Below are positions 32,204 to 41,695 of a stretch of 64,000 nt of DNA, one piece after another (the stretch's first letter is position 1; each line of letters begins with the position of its first letter). The DNA is from Gaiella sp. Lineage in GTDB: Bacteria; Actinomycetota; Thermoleophilia; Gaiellales; Gaiellaceae. The stretch spans positions 2,226,622-2,290,621 of the forward strand of contig JAOSJZ010000001.1 of assembly GCA_027493885.1 (NCBI GenBank). The letters are read 5' to 3'. Under the pieces are notes generated by a model. It saw nothing but the letters and a program-made list of their open reading frames with translations. It was not told the origin of the DNA and searched no databases. The translations under genes and the position numbers were made by a program.

Positions 32204-33005
32204 ATGGAGCCCCTCGTCCCTCTCTGGCGCGGGTCGACGCTCGCGCCCCAGCGGGCAGGGGCGAGGACGACCGCGCGGCTCGTGCTCGAGAACGCGGGGG
32301 AGCGACCTGGCGCTCCCGCGGCGCCGACGGGCTGCAGCTCTCCTACCACTGGCTCGACAGGCACGGCAACGCGATCGTCTGGGACGGCACCCGGACGGCG
32401 TTTCCGCGCCCGGTCGCGCCGGGCGAGACGGTCGCGCTCGACGTGGCGCTCGACGCGCCGCGGCCGCCCGGCCGGTACGTGCTCCGCTTCGACCTCGTCG
32501 AGGAGCACCGTTTCTGGTTGTCGGAGGTCGGTGTCGAAGCGCTCGACGTCGAGGTCGAGGTGATCCCGCTGATCGCGGAGCGGCGCCTCGCCGTGGTCGT
32601 CCACGGCGGGCGGGACCCGCGAACCGAGGCCGCGCTCGCCGAGCAGGAGGAGCCGCTCGCCGAGGGCGATCCCGCCGCCACCGCTCACCTCGTCGCGGGG
32701 GCTGAGCCGGCGCGCGACTGGTCGCGTCTGCTGCTCGACGCCCACGCTGAGGGCTGGGCGGCGGTCGGCCCCGCGGTCGTCCCGGCGGGCGGGCCGCTCG
32801 AGCGGCGGCGTGCCGCGCGGTCGTTCCGGGAGTGGGCGCCGGGGGGCGCAATCCGCGGCTGGACGCACCGCTCCTCCTTCCCTCGCTCGTCGAAGGGCTC
32901 GTCCCGGGCGAGCACCGGGGCCTTCCGGCCTACACGGGCGAGGGGCTCTTCGAGGGCCAGGCGGTCGTCAGGCTTCCGACGCGATCCGGTCGTCGACGGA
33001 CCTGA
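32204..33005 (+). pseudogene. glycan-locus protein with beta-sandwich domain, two frameshifts
   Basis: Three frames rebuild a protein of about 267 residues. It starts EPLVPLWRGSTLAPQRAG, continues (after a shift near 32307) WRSRGADGLQLSYHWLDRHG, DAPRPPGRYVLRFDLVEEHR and ERRLAVVVHGGRDP, and ends (after a shift in the G6 run at 32838-32843) with RNPRLDAPLLLPSLVEGL. Each break is repaired by adding one base, so assembly error is likely. The first half resembles immunoglobulin-like domains attached to glycosyltransferase or Wzt-like proteins. The function is unknown. Its 3' end overlaps the permease gene by 38 bases. Confidence 0.6.
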
Positions 33006-33768
33006 AGACGAACGCGCCGAGCGCGAGCGCGGCGACCGCGGCGACGCACAGGTAGGCGAGGTCGGCGGCCGGCGGCGGCTCGCCACCGTAGAGCGGGGCC
33101 CGGTAGCTCTCGATCGCAGGGGTGAGTGGATTCCCCCAGTGGAGCAGGTCGACGAGCCAGGGGCGTGAGCTCGCGCCGGGGAGGTCGTCGAGCTGGTAGA
33201 GGATCGGCGTCAGGAAGAACCACGGCAGGAGGACGGCCGAGACGATGAACTCGACGTCGCGGAAGATCGCGTCGAGCGAGGCGAGCGCGAGCGCGATGCC
33301 CGCGGCGAAGACGACGATGAGCGCGCCGACGGGGATCGCGAGCCACGCCGTGTCGCGGCTGTCCGGCCGGAACCACAACGCGAGCACCACCACGATGGCC
33401 GTCATCGCGGTGAACGCGACTACCTCCGTCGCCACGACGGACAGAGGGACGAGCTGTCGCGGGAACCGCACCTTGCGGATGATCGGCGCGTTCTCGACGA
33501 TGCTCCGCGCGCCGCTTTGCAGCGAGGTCGCGACGAAGACCCAGGGCGGGAGCCCGCAGAGCAGGAACAGCCAGTAGTGCTCGGTCTCGGTCGGCTGTGC
33601 CTTCCAGAGCACCGCGAAGACGACGAGGTAGACGAGCATCAGCGCGGCGGGAAGCGCGAGCGTCCAGGCGAGCCCGAGCAGCGAGCCTTTGTACTTCGCG
33701 CGCAGGTCGCGGCGGAAGAGCGAGCCGAACAGCTCGCGGTGGCGCAGGAGGTCGGCGTACACGCTCAT
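32968..33768 (-). CDS. polysaccharide ABC exporter permease (Wzm/TagG-like)
   Basis: A 266-residue ABC-2 type permease with six membrane helices. The N-terminal SLFRRDLRAKYKGSLLGLAW is the classic amphipathic start of this family, followed by ENAPIIRKVRFPRQLVPLSV. It should form the channel through which lipid-linked glycan is moved, driven by the ATPase at 29019. The ATG lies eight bases after TAGAAT. It is separated from its ATPase by hemE, hemH and a plus-strand pseudogene, which is unusual for a Wzm-Wzt pair. Confidence 0.92.
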   Translation of the reverse strand: MSVYADLLRHRELFGSLFRRDLRAKYKGSLLGLAWTLALPAALMLVYLVVFAVLWKAQPTETEHYWLFLLCGLPPWVFVATSLQSGARSIVENAPIIRKVRFPRQLVPLSVVATEVVAFTAMTAIVVVLALWFRPDSRDTAWLAIPVGALIVVFAAGIALALASLDAIFRDVEFIVSAVLLPWFFLTPILYQLDDLPGASSRPWLVDLLHWGNPLTPAIESYRAPLYGGEPPPAADLAYLCVAAVAALALGAFVFRSVDDRIASEA

Positions 33769-33860
33769 CGGCGGCGATTCTAGGGACGGCTGCTTCCGCC
33801 GCTCGAACGACGGCGCAGAGCAGAGGGTGCGTAGGGGCCGCCCGCTACCCTTGGCGCACC

Positions 33861-35672
33861 GTGGAAGCGGCCGTCACGATTGCCGCCCTGCCCGTCGCTG
33901 CGCTTGCACTGTGGGCCCTCCTGCGCACTTCCTCCGCCGCCTCACGACTCGTCGCAGAGCCGACGGGCGAGCGCTGGCACGATCGCGCGACCCCGACGTT
34001 CGGTGGGGTCGGGATCGCGGCCGGGCTCGCGGCCGGCGTCCTCCTCGCGATCGCCGTCGATGCGGTCGAGCCGTCGTCCGAGCTCGCCGGGATCCTGGCC
34101 GGCTGCGCGCTCCTCTTCGTGGCGGGGCTCGTCGACGACGTCCGCCACCTGAGCCCGCTCGCGAAGCTGGCGGCGCAGCTTGCCGCGGCCGGGATCGCGA
34201 TCGCCGCGGGGCTCCGCGTCGAGCTCGTGGCGAACGACCTGCTCGGAGCCGCGATCGCCGTCTTCTGGCTCGTCGGGATCACGAACGCGTTCAACCTGCT
34301 CGACAACATGGACGGCCTCGCAGCGACGCTCGCCACGGTGGCGTGCTTCTACTTCGCGATCGACGCGGCGACCGTCCATGCCAACGACATGGTCCTCGTG
34401 CTGGCGCTGTCGCTCGCCTTCGCGTGCCTGGGCTTCCTGCGCTTCAACCTCCGTCCCGGCGACGGCGCTCGAGTGTTCATGGGCGACGCGGGGAGCCAGC
34501 TGCTCGGCTTCCTGCTCGCCGCGCTCGGCCTCGCCGCGAGCTGGACGACGGCCGGGACGACGGTCGCCACGATGCTGCTGCCGCTGCTCGTGCTCGCGAT
34601 CCCGATCCTCGACACGACCCTCGTGACCGTGAGGAGGCTCGCGGAGCGCCGCCCCGTGACACAGGGCGGCAAGGACCACACCTCGCACCGGCTCGTCTAC
34701 TACGGCCTCTCCGAGACGAAGGCCGTCGCGCTTCTCGCGCTGATCGCGGTCGCGCTGGGGGCGACGTCCGTCGCCTACAACGTCCTCGACCGTCCTGCCG
34801 TGACGGCGCTCGGCGTGCTCGTCACGTTCGCGCTGCTCGTCCAGTTCGGCGGCTTCCTCGCCGAGCTCTCCGAGCAGGAGCGACGCGGGCGGCCCGGTGA
34901 CACGCGCCTCCGCCACGCCGTCTCGGTGCAGCCGCGGCGCCTGGTCGAGCTGGTGGTGGACGCGGCCCTCGTCGGCGGGACGTTCCTCGCCTCGTACCTG
35001 CTCTTCGTCGACGGCCGCGGCACGGAGCTCCAGCGCGGCACGTTCCTGGCGGTGCTCCCGATCGTGCTGGGGACGACCTACGTCGTGTACGTGCTGTTCG
35101 GCGTGTACCGGCGCGCGTGGCGCTACGCGACGGCGCGGGACCTGCTGGCGATGGCGCTCGCCTCGGCGATCGCGACCCTGGCCGCCTTCGGGATCGTCCT
35201 CGCGACCCGTGACCTCGGCGACTTCCCGCGGGAGGTCTTCGTCGTCTACGGCATGCTCGCCGCCGTGCTGGCCGCGACGTCGCGGTGGTTCGTCCGGCTC
35301 GTCCCCGAGGCGGGGGGCGGGCCCGACGACGGCCGCCGCCGCGTGCTCGTCGTGGGCGCCGGACAGGCGGGCCGCGGTGTCGTCCGCGACCTGCGCGGCG
35401 CCCCGGACGCGCGCGTCGTCGGATTTCTCGACGACAACCCGCGGCTTCGGCGCCGGCGGGTACAGGGCGTGCCGGTGCTCGGCACGACGGCGGACGCCGC
35501 GGCCGCTCTCGCGGCGACGCGTGCGGACGAGCTCGTCGTCACGATCCCGGACACCGCCGCCGAGCGGCTCGACCTCCTTGTCCATGCCTGCGCCTCGGCG
35601 GGCGTCTCGCACCGGGTCGTCCGCGAGCGCCCCCTTTCAACTCCCGCTCCCGCCCGAGCCCTCGTCGAGTGA
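33861..35672 (+). CDS. polyprenyl-phosphate N-acetylhexosamine-1-phosphate transferase fused to a Rossmann-type domain
   Basis: A 603-residue membrane fusion protein. Residues about 1-325 are a WecA/MraY-family transferase with the catalytic aspartates in GLVDDVRHLSPLAK and NAFNLLDNMDGLAA, the loop FMGDAGSQLLGF and the histidine-rich GGKDHTSHRLVYYGLSE. It would start lipid-linked sugar assembly. Residues about 345-603 have further helices (PIVLGTTYVVYVLFGVYRRA) and a Rossmann motif RVLVVGAGQAGRGVVRDL like the N-terminal half of FlaA1/CapD proteins, without the epimerase half. The GTG at 33861 is nine bases from TACCCT. The stop overlaps the next gene. Confidence 0.85.
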   Translation: MEAAVTIAALPVAALALWALLRTSSAASRLVAEPTGERWHDRATPTFGGVGIAAGLAAGVLLAIAVDAVEPSSELAGILAGCALLFVAGLVDDVRHLSPLAKLAAQLAAAGIAIAAGLRVELVANDLLGAAIAVFWLVGITNAFNLLDNMDGLAATLATVACFYFAIDAATVHANDMVLVLALSLAFACLGFLRFNLRPGDGARVFMGDAGSQLLGFLLAALGLAASWTTAGTTVATMLLPLLVLAIPILDTTLVTVRRLAERRPVTQGGKDHTSHRLVYYGLSETKAVALLALIAVALGATSVAYNVLDRPAVTALGVLVTFALLVQFGGFLAELSEQERRGRPGDTRLRHAVSVQPRRLVELVVDAALVGGTFLASYLLFVDGRGTELQRGTFLAVLPIVLGTTYVVYVLFGVYRRAWRYATARDLLAMALASAIATLAAFGIVLATRDLGDFPREVFVVYGMLAAVLAATSRWFVRLVPEAGGGPDDGRRRVLVVGAGQAGRGVVRDLRGAPDARVVGFLDDNPRLRRRRVQGVPVLGTTADAAAALAATRADELVVTIPDTAAERLDLLVHACASAGVSHRVVRERPLSTPAPARALVE

Positions 35673-37876
35673 GCGGTGAGGTGACCGCGGCGCCGCTCCA
35701 GCGGGCGGGCGCGAGGGCGGACGTGCGCGCGCGTGTCGAGGGGCTGGCGCCGCTCGTCGGCGCGTACCTGCTGCTCGCGACGATCTACGCCTGGCAGGCG
35801 TGGCGGCGGGAGACGCCGACGATCTTCTCCGACGAGCTCGAGACGACGCAGCTCTCCCGCGCGATCGCCGAGACGGGACACGCCGCGCGCCGCGGCGAGC
35901 CGTACGGCTTCACGAGCCTCGTGCCGTGGCTCACGGCGCCGCTCTGGTGGCTCCATCCCGTCGCGACGGCGTACGAGGCGATCAAGACGGTGCAGGCGTT
36001 CGTGATGGCCGGTGCCGTCTTTCCCGCCTACCTCCTCGCGCGGCGGCTCCTCTCGCCCGGCTGGGCCTACTTCGCCGCGGTTGCCGCGATCGCCGGGCCC
36101 GCACTCTCGTACTCCCCGATCCTGGTCGAGGAGCCGTGGGCCTACCCGGCGTCGACGCTTGCGCTGTGGCTCGTCGTCCGCGCTGTCGACCGGCCGGGGC
36201 TATGGCCGCTCGCGCTCGCATTCGGGTCGTGCCTCCTCGCGGTGCTGATCCGCTCGCAGCTCGTTGCGCTGTTCGGCGCGCTCGCGTTCGGCCTGCTCGT
36301 GCTCGGCTGGCGAACCGAGGCGATGCGGCGCTACAGGTCGAGCTGGACGCGCTGGGACTGGGTCGGCGCGGTGATCCTCGCGATCGGCGCCGTGATCGCA
36401 GTCGTCGCGTTCCTCGGGCACCGCTCGAACGAGTGGTCGACCGCGACGACCCTCTGGAAGGGCCGAATGGTCGAGTACGGCAGCTGGGCAGGGGGCGCGT
36501 TCGCGATCGGGATCGGGGTGCTTCCGGCGATCGCCCTCCTGGCGGCGCTCGCCGCGCCGCGGACGGAGCGCGACCGGCCGGGGGTGAGGGCGTTCGTCGC
36601 CGTCGCGGCGGGCGCGGTCGTCAGCTTCGGCTGGTATGCCGCGGTCAAGGGCGCGTACCTGTCGACGACGTTCTCGAGCCTGATCGTCGAGCGGAACCTC
36701 GTCTACCTCGCGCCGCTCGCGCTCGTGGCGACCGCCTACCTGCTCGAGCGCGGCGCCGCGCCGGTGTGGGCCGTGCTCGTCTCCGGGGCCCTCGTCCTCG
36801 GGCTCGTCGTCTGGGCCCCGATCGGCCGGGGGCTCGACAACTTCCCGTACTACGAGGCCCACGGCCTCGCGATCCTCGCGCTCGCGAACCGGGAGTGGGC
36901 CTGGCCGCTCGGGCGCATCGAGATGGCGGTCGAGGTGCTGACGGTCGCATCCGTCGCGGTGCTGCTGCTCGTGGGGACGCGGCTGCGGGCACGAGTGACG
37001 AAGGCGGCAGCGCCGTTGGCCGTCGCCGTCGCGGTCGCGCTCCTCGCCTGGAACGTGACGGCCGAGGTGTACGCCTCGATCGGGGAGCACGACTTCAGCG
37101 CGCTCGTCGACCGCAACATCCCGAAACCGAACGACTGGGTCGACCGCGCCGCCGGGGACGGCACGGTCGTGATGCTCGGGCAGCGAATGAGCGACGATCC
37201 TCTCGGCGTTCCCTCGACGGAGTTCTGGAACCGGTCGATCACGAAGGTCTGGAGCGTCGACGGCACGGGCCCCGGTCCCGGGCACACGCTGACCCCGGAC
37301 CTGCAGGAGATCGACGGGACGCTGTGGCCGAATCCCGGGACCGACTACGTCCTCGCGAGCGGCGGCGTGGAGGTCGCCGGCGACGAGGTCGCGTCGAATA
37401 CCGGCGCCGCCCTCGTCCGCCTGGACGGGAGACCGATCCGGCTGCGCTCGAATGCGACCGGGATCGCGGGGGACGGCTGGATCCTCGGCGATGCGGGCAA
37501 CCCGGCGGTGCCCGCACGTGCCGCGTACAACCGCTTCGACGTGTCCGGCGGCGGCACGGGGACGGCGATCGTGACGCTTTCGCGCAAGACGTTCTGTCCC
37601 GAAGGCGTGCGCCTGCCGGGCGTCGCCCGCGTGCGGATCGGCGAGCTCGGCCGCGGGCGCGACAAGCAGCCGGCGATCCTGCGGCAGACGGCGGCGGAGA
37701 CCCTCTACGTGCCGGCCTGCGCCTCCCGCCCGGTTGCGCTGCCGACGCCGGCCGTGCCGTGGCGCATCGAGGTCGCGATCGAGACGTTCGTGCCCGCGAA
37801 GATCGACCCCAAGGGCTCCGGCGGCGAACGGCGGGCGCTCGGCGCGCGCGTCTCGTTCGAGGTCGTGCCCCGCTAG
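35669..37876 (+). CDS. multispanning GT-C type glycosyltransferase-like protein
   Basis: A 735-residue membrane protein with about 12 helices and a C-terminal soluble domain. The first external loop has FSDELETTQLSRAIAETG, resembling the acidic motif by which GT-C enzymes (GT39/arabinosyltransferase type) bind polyprenyl-phosphate sugars. The last 200 residues are extracellular (DRNIPKPNDWVDRA, VPSTEFWNRSITKVWSVDG). A sister gene of the same layout lies at 42765. Donor and acceptor are unknown. The GTG overlaps the upstream stop (GTGA). Confidence 0.75.
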   Translation: MSGEVTAAPLQRAGARADVRARVEGLAPLVGAYLLLATIYAWQAWRRETPTIFSDELETTQLSRAIAETGHAARRGEPYGFTSLVPWLTAPLWWLHPVATAYEAIKTVQAFVMAGAVFPAYLLARRLLSPGWAYFAAVAAIAGPALSYSPILVEEPWAYPASTLALWLVVRAVDRPGLWPLALAFGSCLLAVLIRSQLVALFGALAFGLLVLGWRTEAMRRYRSSWTRWDWVGAVILAIGAVIAVVAFLGHRSNEWSTATTLWKGRMVEYGSWAGGAFAIGIGVLPAIALLAALAAPRTERDRPGVRAFVAVAAGAVVSFGWYAAVKGAYLSTTFSSLIVERNLVYLAPLALVATAYLLERGAAPVWAVLVSGALVLGLVVWAPIGRGLDNFPYYEAHGLAILALANREWAWPLGRIEMAVEVLTVASVAVLLLVGTRLRARVTKAAAPLAVAVAVALLAWNVTAEVYASIGEHDFSALVDRNIPKPNDWVDRAAGDGTVVMLGQRMSDDPLGVPSTEFWNRSITKVWSVDGTGPGPGHTLTPDLQEIDGTLWPNPGTDYVLASGGVEVAGDEVASNTGAALVRLDGRPIRLRSNATGIAGDGWILGDAGNPAVPARAAYNRFDVSGGGTGTAIVTLSRKTFCPEGVRLPGVARVRIGELGRGRDKQPAILRQTAAETLYVPACASRPVALPTPAVPWRIEVAIETFVPAKIDPKGSGGERRALGARVSFEVVPR

Positions 37877-38508
37877 CGGCAGGCGGCGACGAGGTAGGTG
37901 AAGCGCGCGCGGAGCACGAGGCGTGCGAGCGGGCCCGTGTGCTCGGCGAGCTTCGCGAGCGCGACGACGGGACCGGGAAGCCGCTGCGTCTGCGGGACGA
38001 AGAACGGGTGGAGCACGATCCGGCCGTAGCCAGCCTCCTCCAGCTCGGCGACGACGTCGGCCACGCGGTACTGGCGCGGGTTCAGGTCGAAGACCAGCTT
38101 CCGCTCGCTGAAGCGGGCCGTCCGGGCGAAGAACGCGGCGCGGTCGTGCGCGTAGTAGATCGCGCGGAAGACGGTCGTCGCGGCCACCGGCGTGGGCGGC
38201 ACGAACGTGTTCAGGTCGCCGACGCCGACGACGGCGCGGCTGCCGAGCCGGCGGCGGGCGGCGCCCACCATCGCGGGCTCGGCGTCGACGCCCGCGTACC
38301 GCAGGCCGCGCGCGAGGAGGTGCTCGCCGAGGCCGCCGTCCCCGCAGGCGAGGTCGAGCACCTCGTCGCCGGGGTCGAGCGCGACGCCGAGCGTGGCGAT
38401 CAGCTGCGCGCGGTGCGCGAGGTAGGCGTGGGCGTCTGCGTACTCGGCGTTCGACCAGTCCACCGCCTTCCGCGCGTACTGGCCCTCCTTGCCGCTCGTC
38501 TCCGTCAC
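37873..38508 (-). CDS. SAM-dependent methyltransferase
   Basis: A 211-residue class I methyltransferase. The SAM-binding motif is VLDLACGDGGLGEHLLARGL, with VDAEPAMVGAARRR as the acidic loop. The C-terminal segment VPQTQRLPGPVVALAKLAEH resembles small-molecule or glycan methyltransferases. I start it at the GTG at 38508, overlapping the GT2 stop. Upstream frame extension is not family-like. In this locus methylation of a sugar residue is the likely job. Confidence 0.8.
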   Translation of the reverse strand: MTETSGKEGQYARKAVDWSNAEYADAHAYLAHRAQLIATLGVALDPGDEVLDLACGDGGLGEHLLARGLRYAGVDAEPAMVGAARRRLGSRAVVGVGDLNTFVPPTPVAATTVFRAIYYAHDRAAFFARTARFSERKLVFDLNPRQYRVADVVAELEEAGYGRIVLHPFFVPQTQRLPGPVVALAKLAEHTGPLARLVLRARFTYLVAACR

Positions 38509-39266
38509 AGCCGGGCGAGCGTCTCGGGATGCCTGCGGAGGAAGCGGGCCATGCTGCGAGCGTGCCACAGCGTGTGGCGCGAGAGAAACCGCCGGTCCGT
38601 GACCTGCGCCCAGTCGTGCGTCACGTGCGCCGCCGGCACGTACCACCGCTCCCAGCCGGCGCGCATCGCGCGGTAGCAGAGGTCGATGTCCTCGACGTAG
38701 TGCCGGTAACCCTCGTCGAAGCCGCCGAGCTCGTCGAGCATCTCGCGGCGTAGCAGGAGAAACGCGCCGAGCAGCCAGTCCGCCTGGACGGGGTCGGCGA
38801 CGTCCTCGTCGAGGTGGTAGTGGGAGCGCTGCCGCTCGAGCGGCGGAAAGAGGCGGCGGAGCGGCGTCCGCCGGACGAGCGTGCCGCGCACGGTGGGGAA
38901 GTCACGCCGGGTCGGCTGCCAGGTCCCGTCCGGCCAGGTCGTCCGCGGCCCTGCGATGCCGCAGCGCCCGTGCGCCTCGCCGAAGTGCTGCAGCGCCGAG
39001 ACGGCGCCGGCGGCGGGGGCGACGTCCGGGTTCGAGTAGAGCACCCAGGCGCCCGAGGTCGCGGCTGTGCCGAGATTGATGTTCGCCGCCAGTCGCAGCG
39101 GGCGGGCGTTTTCGAGGACGCGGGCACCCGGCGGGAGCACGCCCGGCACGGAGTCGACCGTGTTGGCAACGACGACGACCTCGTCGACCTGCGCCGCGAG
39201 CGGGGGGAGGAGCGTCTCGAGCTCCCGCGCGTGGCCGTGCGAGACGACGACGGCGGAGACGCTCAC
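38505..39266 (-). CDS. glycosyltransferase family 2
   Basis: A 253-residue cytosolic GT-A fold enzyme. It begins VSAVVVSHGHARELETLLPP, with YSNPDVAPAAGAVSAL as the DxD-like metal site and GGFDEGYRHYVEDIDLCYR as the acceptor region with the catalytic aspartate (EDIDLCYR). It is close to rhamnosyltransferase-type GT2 enzymes. The donor is not predictable. The GTG start overlaps the next upstream gene's stop (GTGA), part of a chain of overlapping genes from 42760 down to 37873. Confidence 0.87.
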   Translation of the reverse strand: MSVSAVVVSHGHARELETLLPPLAAQVDEVVVVANTVDSVPGVLPPGARVLENARPLRLAANINLGTAATSGAWVLYSNPDVAPAAGAVSALQHFGEAHGRCGIAGPRTTWPDGTWQPTRRDFPTVRGTLVRRTPLRRLFPPLERQRSHYHLDEDVADPVQADWLLGAFLLLRREMLDELGGFDEGYRHYVEDIDLCYRAMRAGWERWYVPAAHVTHDWAQVTDRRFLSRHTLWHARSMARFLRRHPETLARL

Positions 39267-40290
39267 CGGCCGAGCGCCTCCACGTAGACGCCGACGGTCG
39301 CCTCGGCGGTTGCCTCCCAGGAGAACACGCGCGCGCGCTCGAGCCCGGCAGCGGCGAGCGCCTCCCGCTCTGCGAGCGCGCGGCGGACGCCGTCGGCGAG
39401 CTCGGTCTCGTCGACGATGACGGCCGCGTCCGCTGCGACCTCGACGAGCGCGGGGTCGGGGACGGCGACGACGGGCGTCCCGCAGGCCATCGCCTCGATC
39501 ACCGGCAATCCGAACCCCTCGTGACGCGACGCCTGGACGAGGCACGCCGCGCCGCGGTAGAGCTCGGCGAGCCGCCCGGTCGCGACATAGCCCTCGAGGC
39601 GGGCGCCACCCTCCCGGAGACGCGTCGCGACGCGCTCGTCCTTCGTCGGCCCCACGACGACGAGCTCGAGACCCGCCTCGCGCGCCGCGGCGAGCGCCGC
39701 CAGCTGGTTCTTCCGCTCCTGGATCGCACCGACCGCGAGGGCGTACGGAGCATGCAACAGACTGTTGCCTGCGCCGTGGCGCGCCGGGCCGAACGCGGGG
39801 TCGACGGCGTTTGGCGTCACCGTCACCCGTTCCGGCGGGACGCCGTAGCGCTCGACGAGATCACGCTTGGTGCGCTCGGAGACGGTGAGGACCCGCGCCG
39901 CGCCTCGTGCCGCGCGGGGGACGACGCGCTCGAACACGAGCCGGTCGCGCCGGCCCATCAGCCCGTGCTCGAAGGACAGGTCGTGGATCGTGACGACGGC
40001 CGGGCACGGGCACCGGAGCGGCAGCGCGTACTGCGTGTGGACGAGCGCAGCGCCGAGCCGGCGCAGTGCCCGGGGAGTGTCCAGGCCATCCGCAGCTCCT
40101 GCGAACGGGCGGGAAGCAGGACCGGCAGCACGCCCTCCGGAACGAGCTCGGGGTGACGCGTCACGGCGGCGATGCGAAGGCCCGCCGCCTCGGCGGGCGC
40201 CGGCAGCGTTCGCAGGAGGTTCCGGACGTACGTCTCGTCGCCCGTGCGCCGCCGGCCGAGCACGTCTGCGTCCACGACGACGAGCGTCAC
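39263..40290 (-). pseudogene. glycosyltransferase family 4, one-base frameshift
   Basis: Two frames rebuild a GT-B enzyme of about 342 residues. The N-terminal part starts at GTG 40290 (VTLVVVDADVLGRRRTGDET) and runs to LRMAWTLP. A one-base loss in the CCCCGGG run near 40077 then moves to the frame with ALRRLGAALVHTQYALPL and VVTIHDLSFEHG. The C-terminal domain has the EX7E region RHEGFGLPVIEAMACGTPVV. Adding one base makes the length a multiple of three, so this may be an assembly error. The segment GNSLLHA is encoded by a 15-base palindrome and looks inserted. Confidence 0.78.
39754..39768. repeat. GCAACAGACTGTTGC palindrome, copy 2
   Basis: Identical to the 15-mer at 16101-16115. It lies in frame inside a glycosyltransferase gene, between PARHGA and PYALAVG, where relatives have no such residues as far as I recall. 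Confidence 0.75.
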
Positions 40291-41255
40291 GCGAGCTCCC
40301 GCCAGAGGTCCTCGACGAGGTCGGCGGACCGGCGCCACGTGAACATCGAGGCGCGCGCGAGGCCCAGCTCCGTGAGCGTCTGGCGCTGCCGCGCGGCCTG
40401 CTCGATGCCGGCGGCGATCGACGCCGGGTCGCGCGGGTCGACGAGCACCGCCGCGCCGCCCGCGACCTCCTCGGTCGCGCCGCCCCGGCTCGTCACGACG
40501 GGCGTCCCGCAGGCCATCGCCTCGAGTACCGGCAGCCCGAAGCCCTCGTAGAGCGAGGGGTAGACGAGGCAGCGCGCGCCGCGCATCAGCGCCGCGAGCT
40601 CGTCGTCGCCCGGCTCTCCGACCCAGCCCGCGACTGCGACCCCGCCCCAGCCGGCTGCGCCGGCGACTCGAAGCTCGACGCCCGCGAGGCGCGCGGCCTC
40701 GACCGCGCCGACGAGGTTCTTCCGCGGCTCGAGCGTGCCGACCGCGAGGACGTAGTCGCCGTCGGCCGCCGGTCCCCCCATCGTGAAGACGGGGTCGACG
40801 CCGTTCGGCACGATGCGGATGCGGTCGACGGGGACGTCGAGCAGCTCCACGAGCTCGTCCCGCGTGAATGCCGAGACGGCGACGATCGCATCGGCCGTGC
40901 GCACGCCGCCCCGGAGCGCGAGCGACCCGCTGAAGCGGTGCCAGCGCGGAAAGGCGCTCGGATGGCGGAGGACACCGAGATCGTGCACGGTGACGACGAG
41001 CGGCGCGCGCGGCGACACGGGCGCCCGGAAGGTGGTGCAGTGGAGCACGTCGAGCTCGGCGGACGCATGGCCGAGCCGGAACGGGTACCAGAGGGCGTCG
41101 CGCCTGACGGATGCGACCCGACCCGTTCCTCCGGCCTCCAGCCCGACGAGCTCCAGCCCCGGCCTGCCGGCGAGCTCGGCGAGCAGCCCGAGGACGTGGC
41201 GCGCCGTGCCGGCCCGGGTCTGGACGAGCGGCGAGACGTCGATGCCGACCCTCAC
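40287..41255 (-). CDS. glycosyltransferase family 4 (mannosyltransferase-like)
   Basis: A 322-residue retaining GT-B enzyme using a nucleotide sugar. N-terminal VGIDVSPLVQTRAGTARHV is typical of GT4 mannosyltransferases. The interdomain segment is VLAVGTLEPRKNLVGAVEAA, and the EX7E motif is YEGFGLPVLEAMACGTPVV. The start is the ATG at 41255, overlapping the Nudix stop by four bases. In this locus GDP-mannose or GDP-fucose are available donors, but the donor is not assigned. Confidence 0.9.
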   Translation of the reverse strand: MRVGIDVSPLVQTRAGTARHVLGLLAELAGRPGLELVGLEAGGTGRVASVRRDALWYPFRLGHASAELDVLHCTTFRAPVSPRAPLVVTVHDLGVLRHPSAFPRWHRFSGSLALRGGVRTADAIVAVSAFTRDELVELLDVPVDRIRIVPNGVDPVFTMGGPAADGDYVLAVGTLEPRKNLVGAVEAARLAGVELRVAGAAGWGGVAVAGWVGEPGDDELAALMRGARCLVYPSLYEGFGLPVLEAMACGTPVVTSRGGATEEVAGGAAVLVDPRDPASIAAGIEQAARQRQTLTELGLARASMFTWRRSADLVEDLWRELA

Positions 41256-41695
41256 GACGCCGCCCTCCGCACGAGCTCGCGGGGCTCGGGGTACTCGAGC
41301 AGCGCGACCGCCTCGCCGGGCGGGAGCCAGCGGGCTTCGACGTGCTCGTGGTCGAGCGCGGGCTCCCAGTCCGCGGCGACCTCGGCGAGGAATCCCCAGA
41401 CGACGATCCGCTCCGTCCCGGCCGGGAAGCGGGCCCGCACGTGCTCCGGGTCGCCCGCGAGGTCGTAGCCGACGGCCGCGCCGAGCGGCACGGGAGTTGC
41501 GACGAGCCCGGTCTCCTCGACGAGCTCGCGGGCGGCGGCCGCGGCCGGCTCCTCCTCCCAGTCGACGCCTCCGGAGACGAGGTGCCAGTAGCCGAGCTTC
41601 TCCGGCGAGCGGAGCAGCACGAGGTACTCGAGCCCCGACTCACCGGGACGCCGGACGACGATCGCCACCTCCTCCGGCCGGCGGTTACCTGTCAT
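41252..41695 (-). CDS. Nudix hydrolase
   Basis: A 147-residue Nudix protein with the complete box GGVDWEEEPAAAAARELVEE followed by TGL. The N-terminal EVAIVVRRPGESGLEYLVLL and the C-terminal HEHVEARWLPPGEAVALLEY fit the NudB-like subgroup (dihydroneopterin triphosphate or similar). Because it is co-translated with glycosyltransferases on both sides (ATGA overlaps), it may act on a nucleotide sugar or clean up diphosphates. That is inference from position. Confidence 0.88.
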   Translation of the reverse strand: MTGNRRPEEVAIVVRRPGESGLEYLVLLRSPEKLGYWHLVSGGVDWEEEPAAAAARELVEETGLVATPVPLGAAVGYDLAGDPEHVRARFPAGTERIVVWGFLAEVAADWEPALDHEHVEARWLPPGEAVALLEYPEPRELVRRAAS

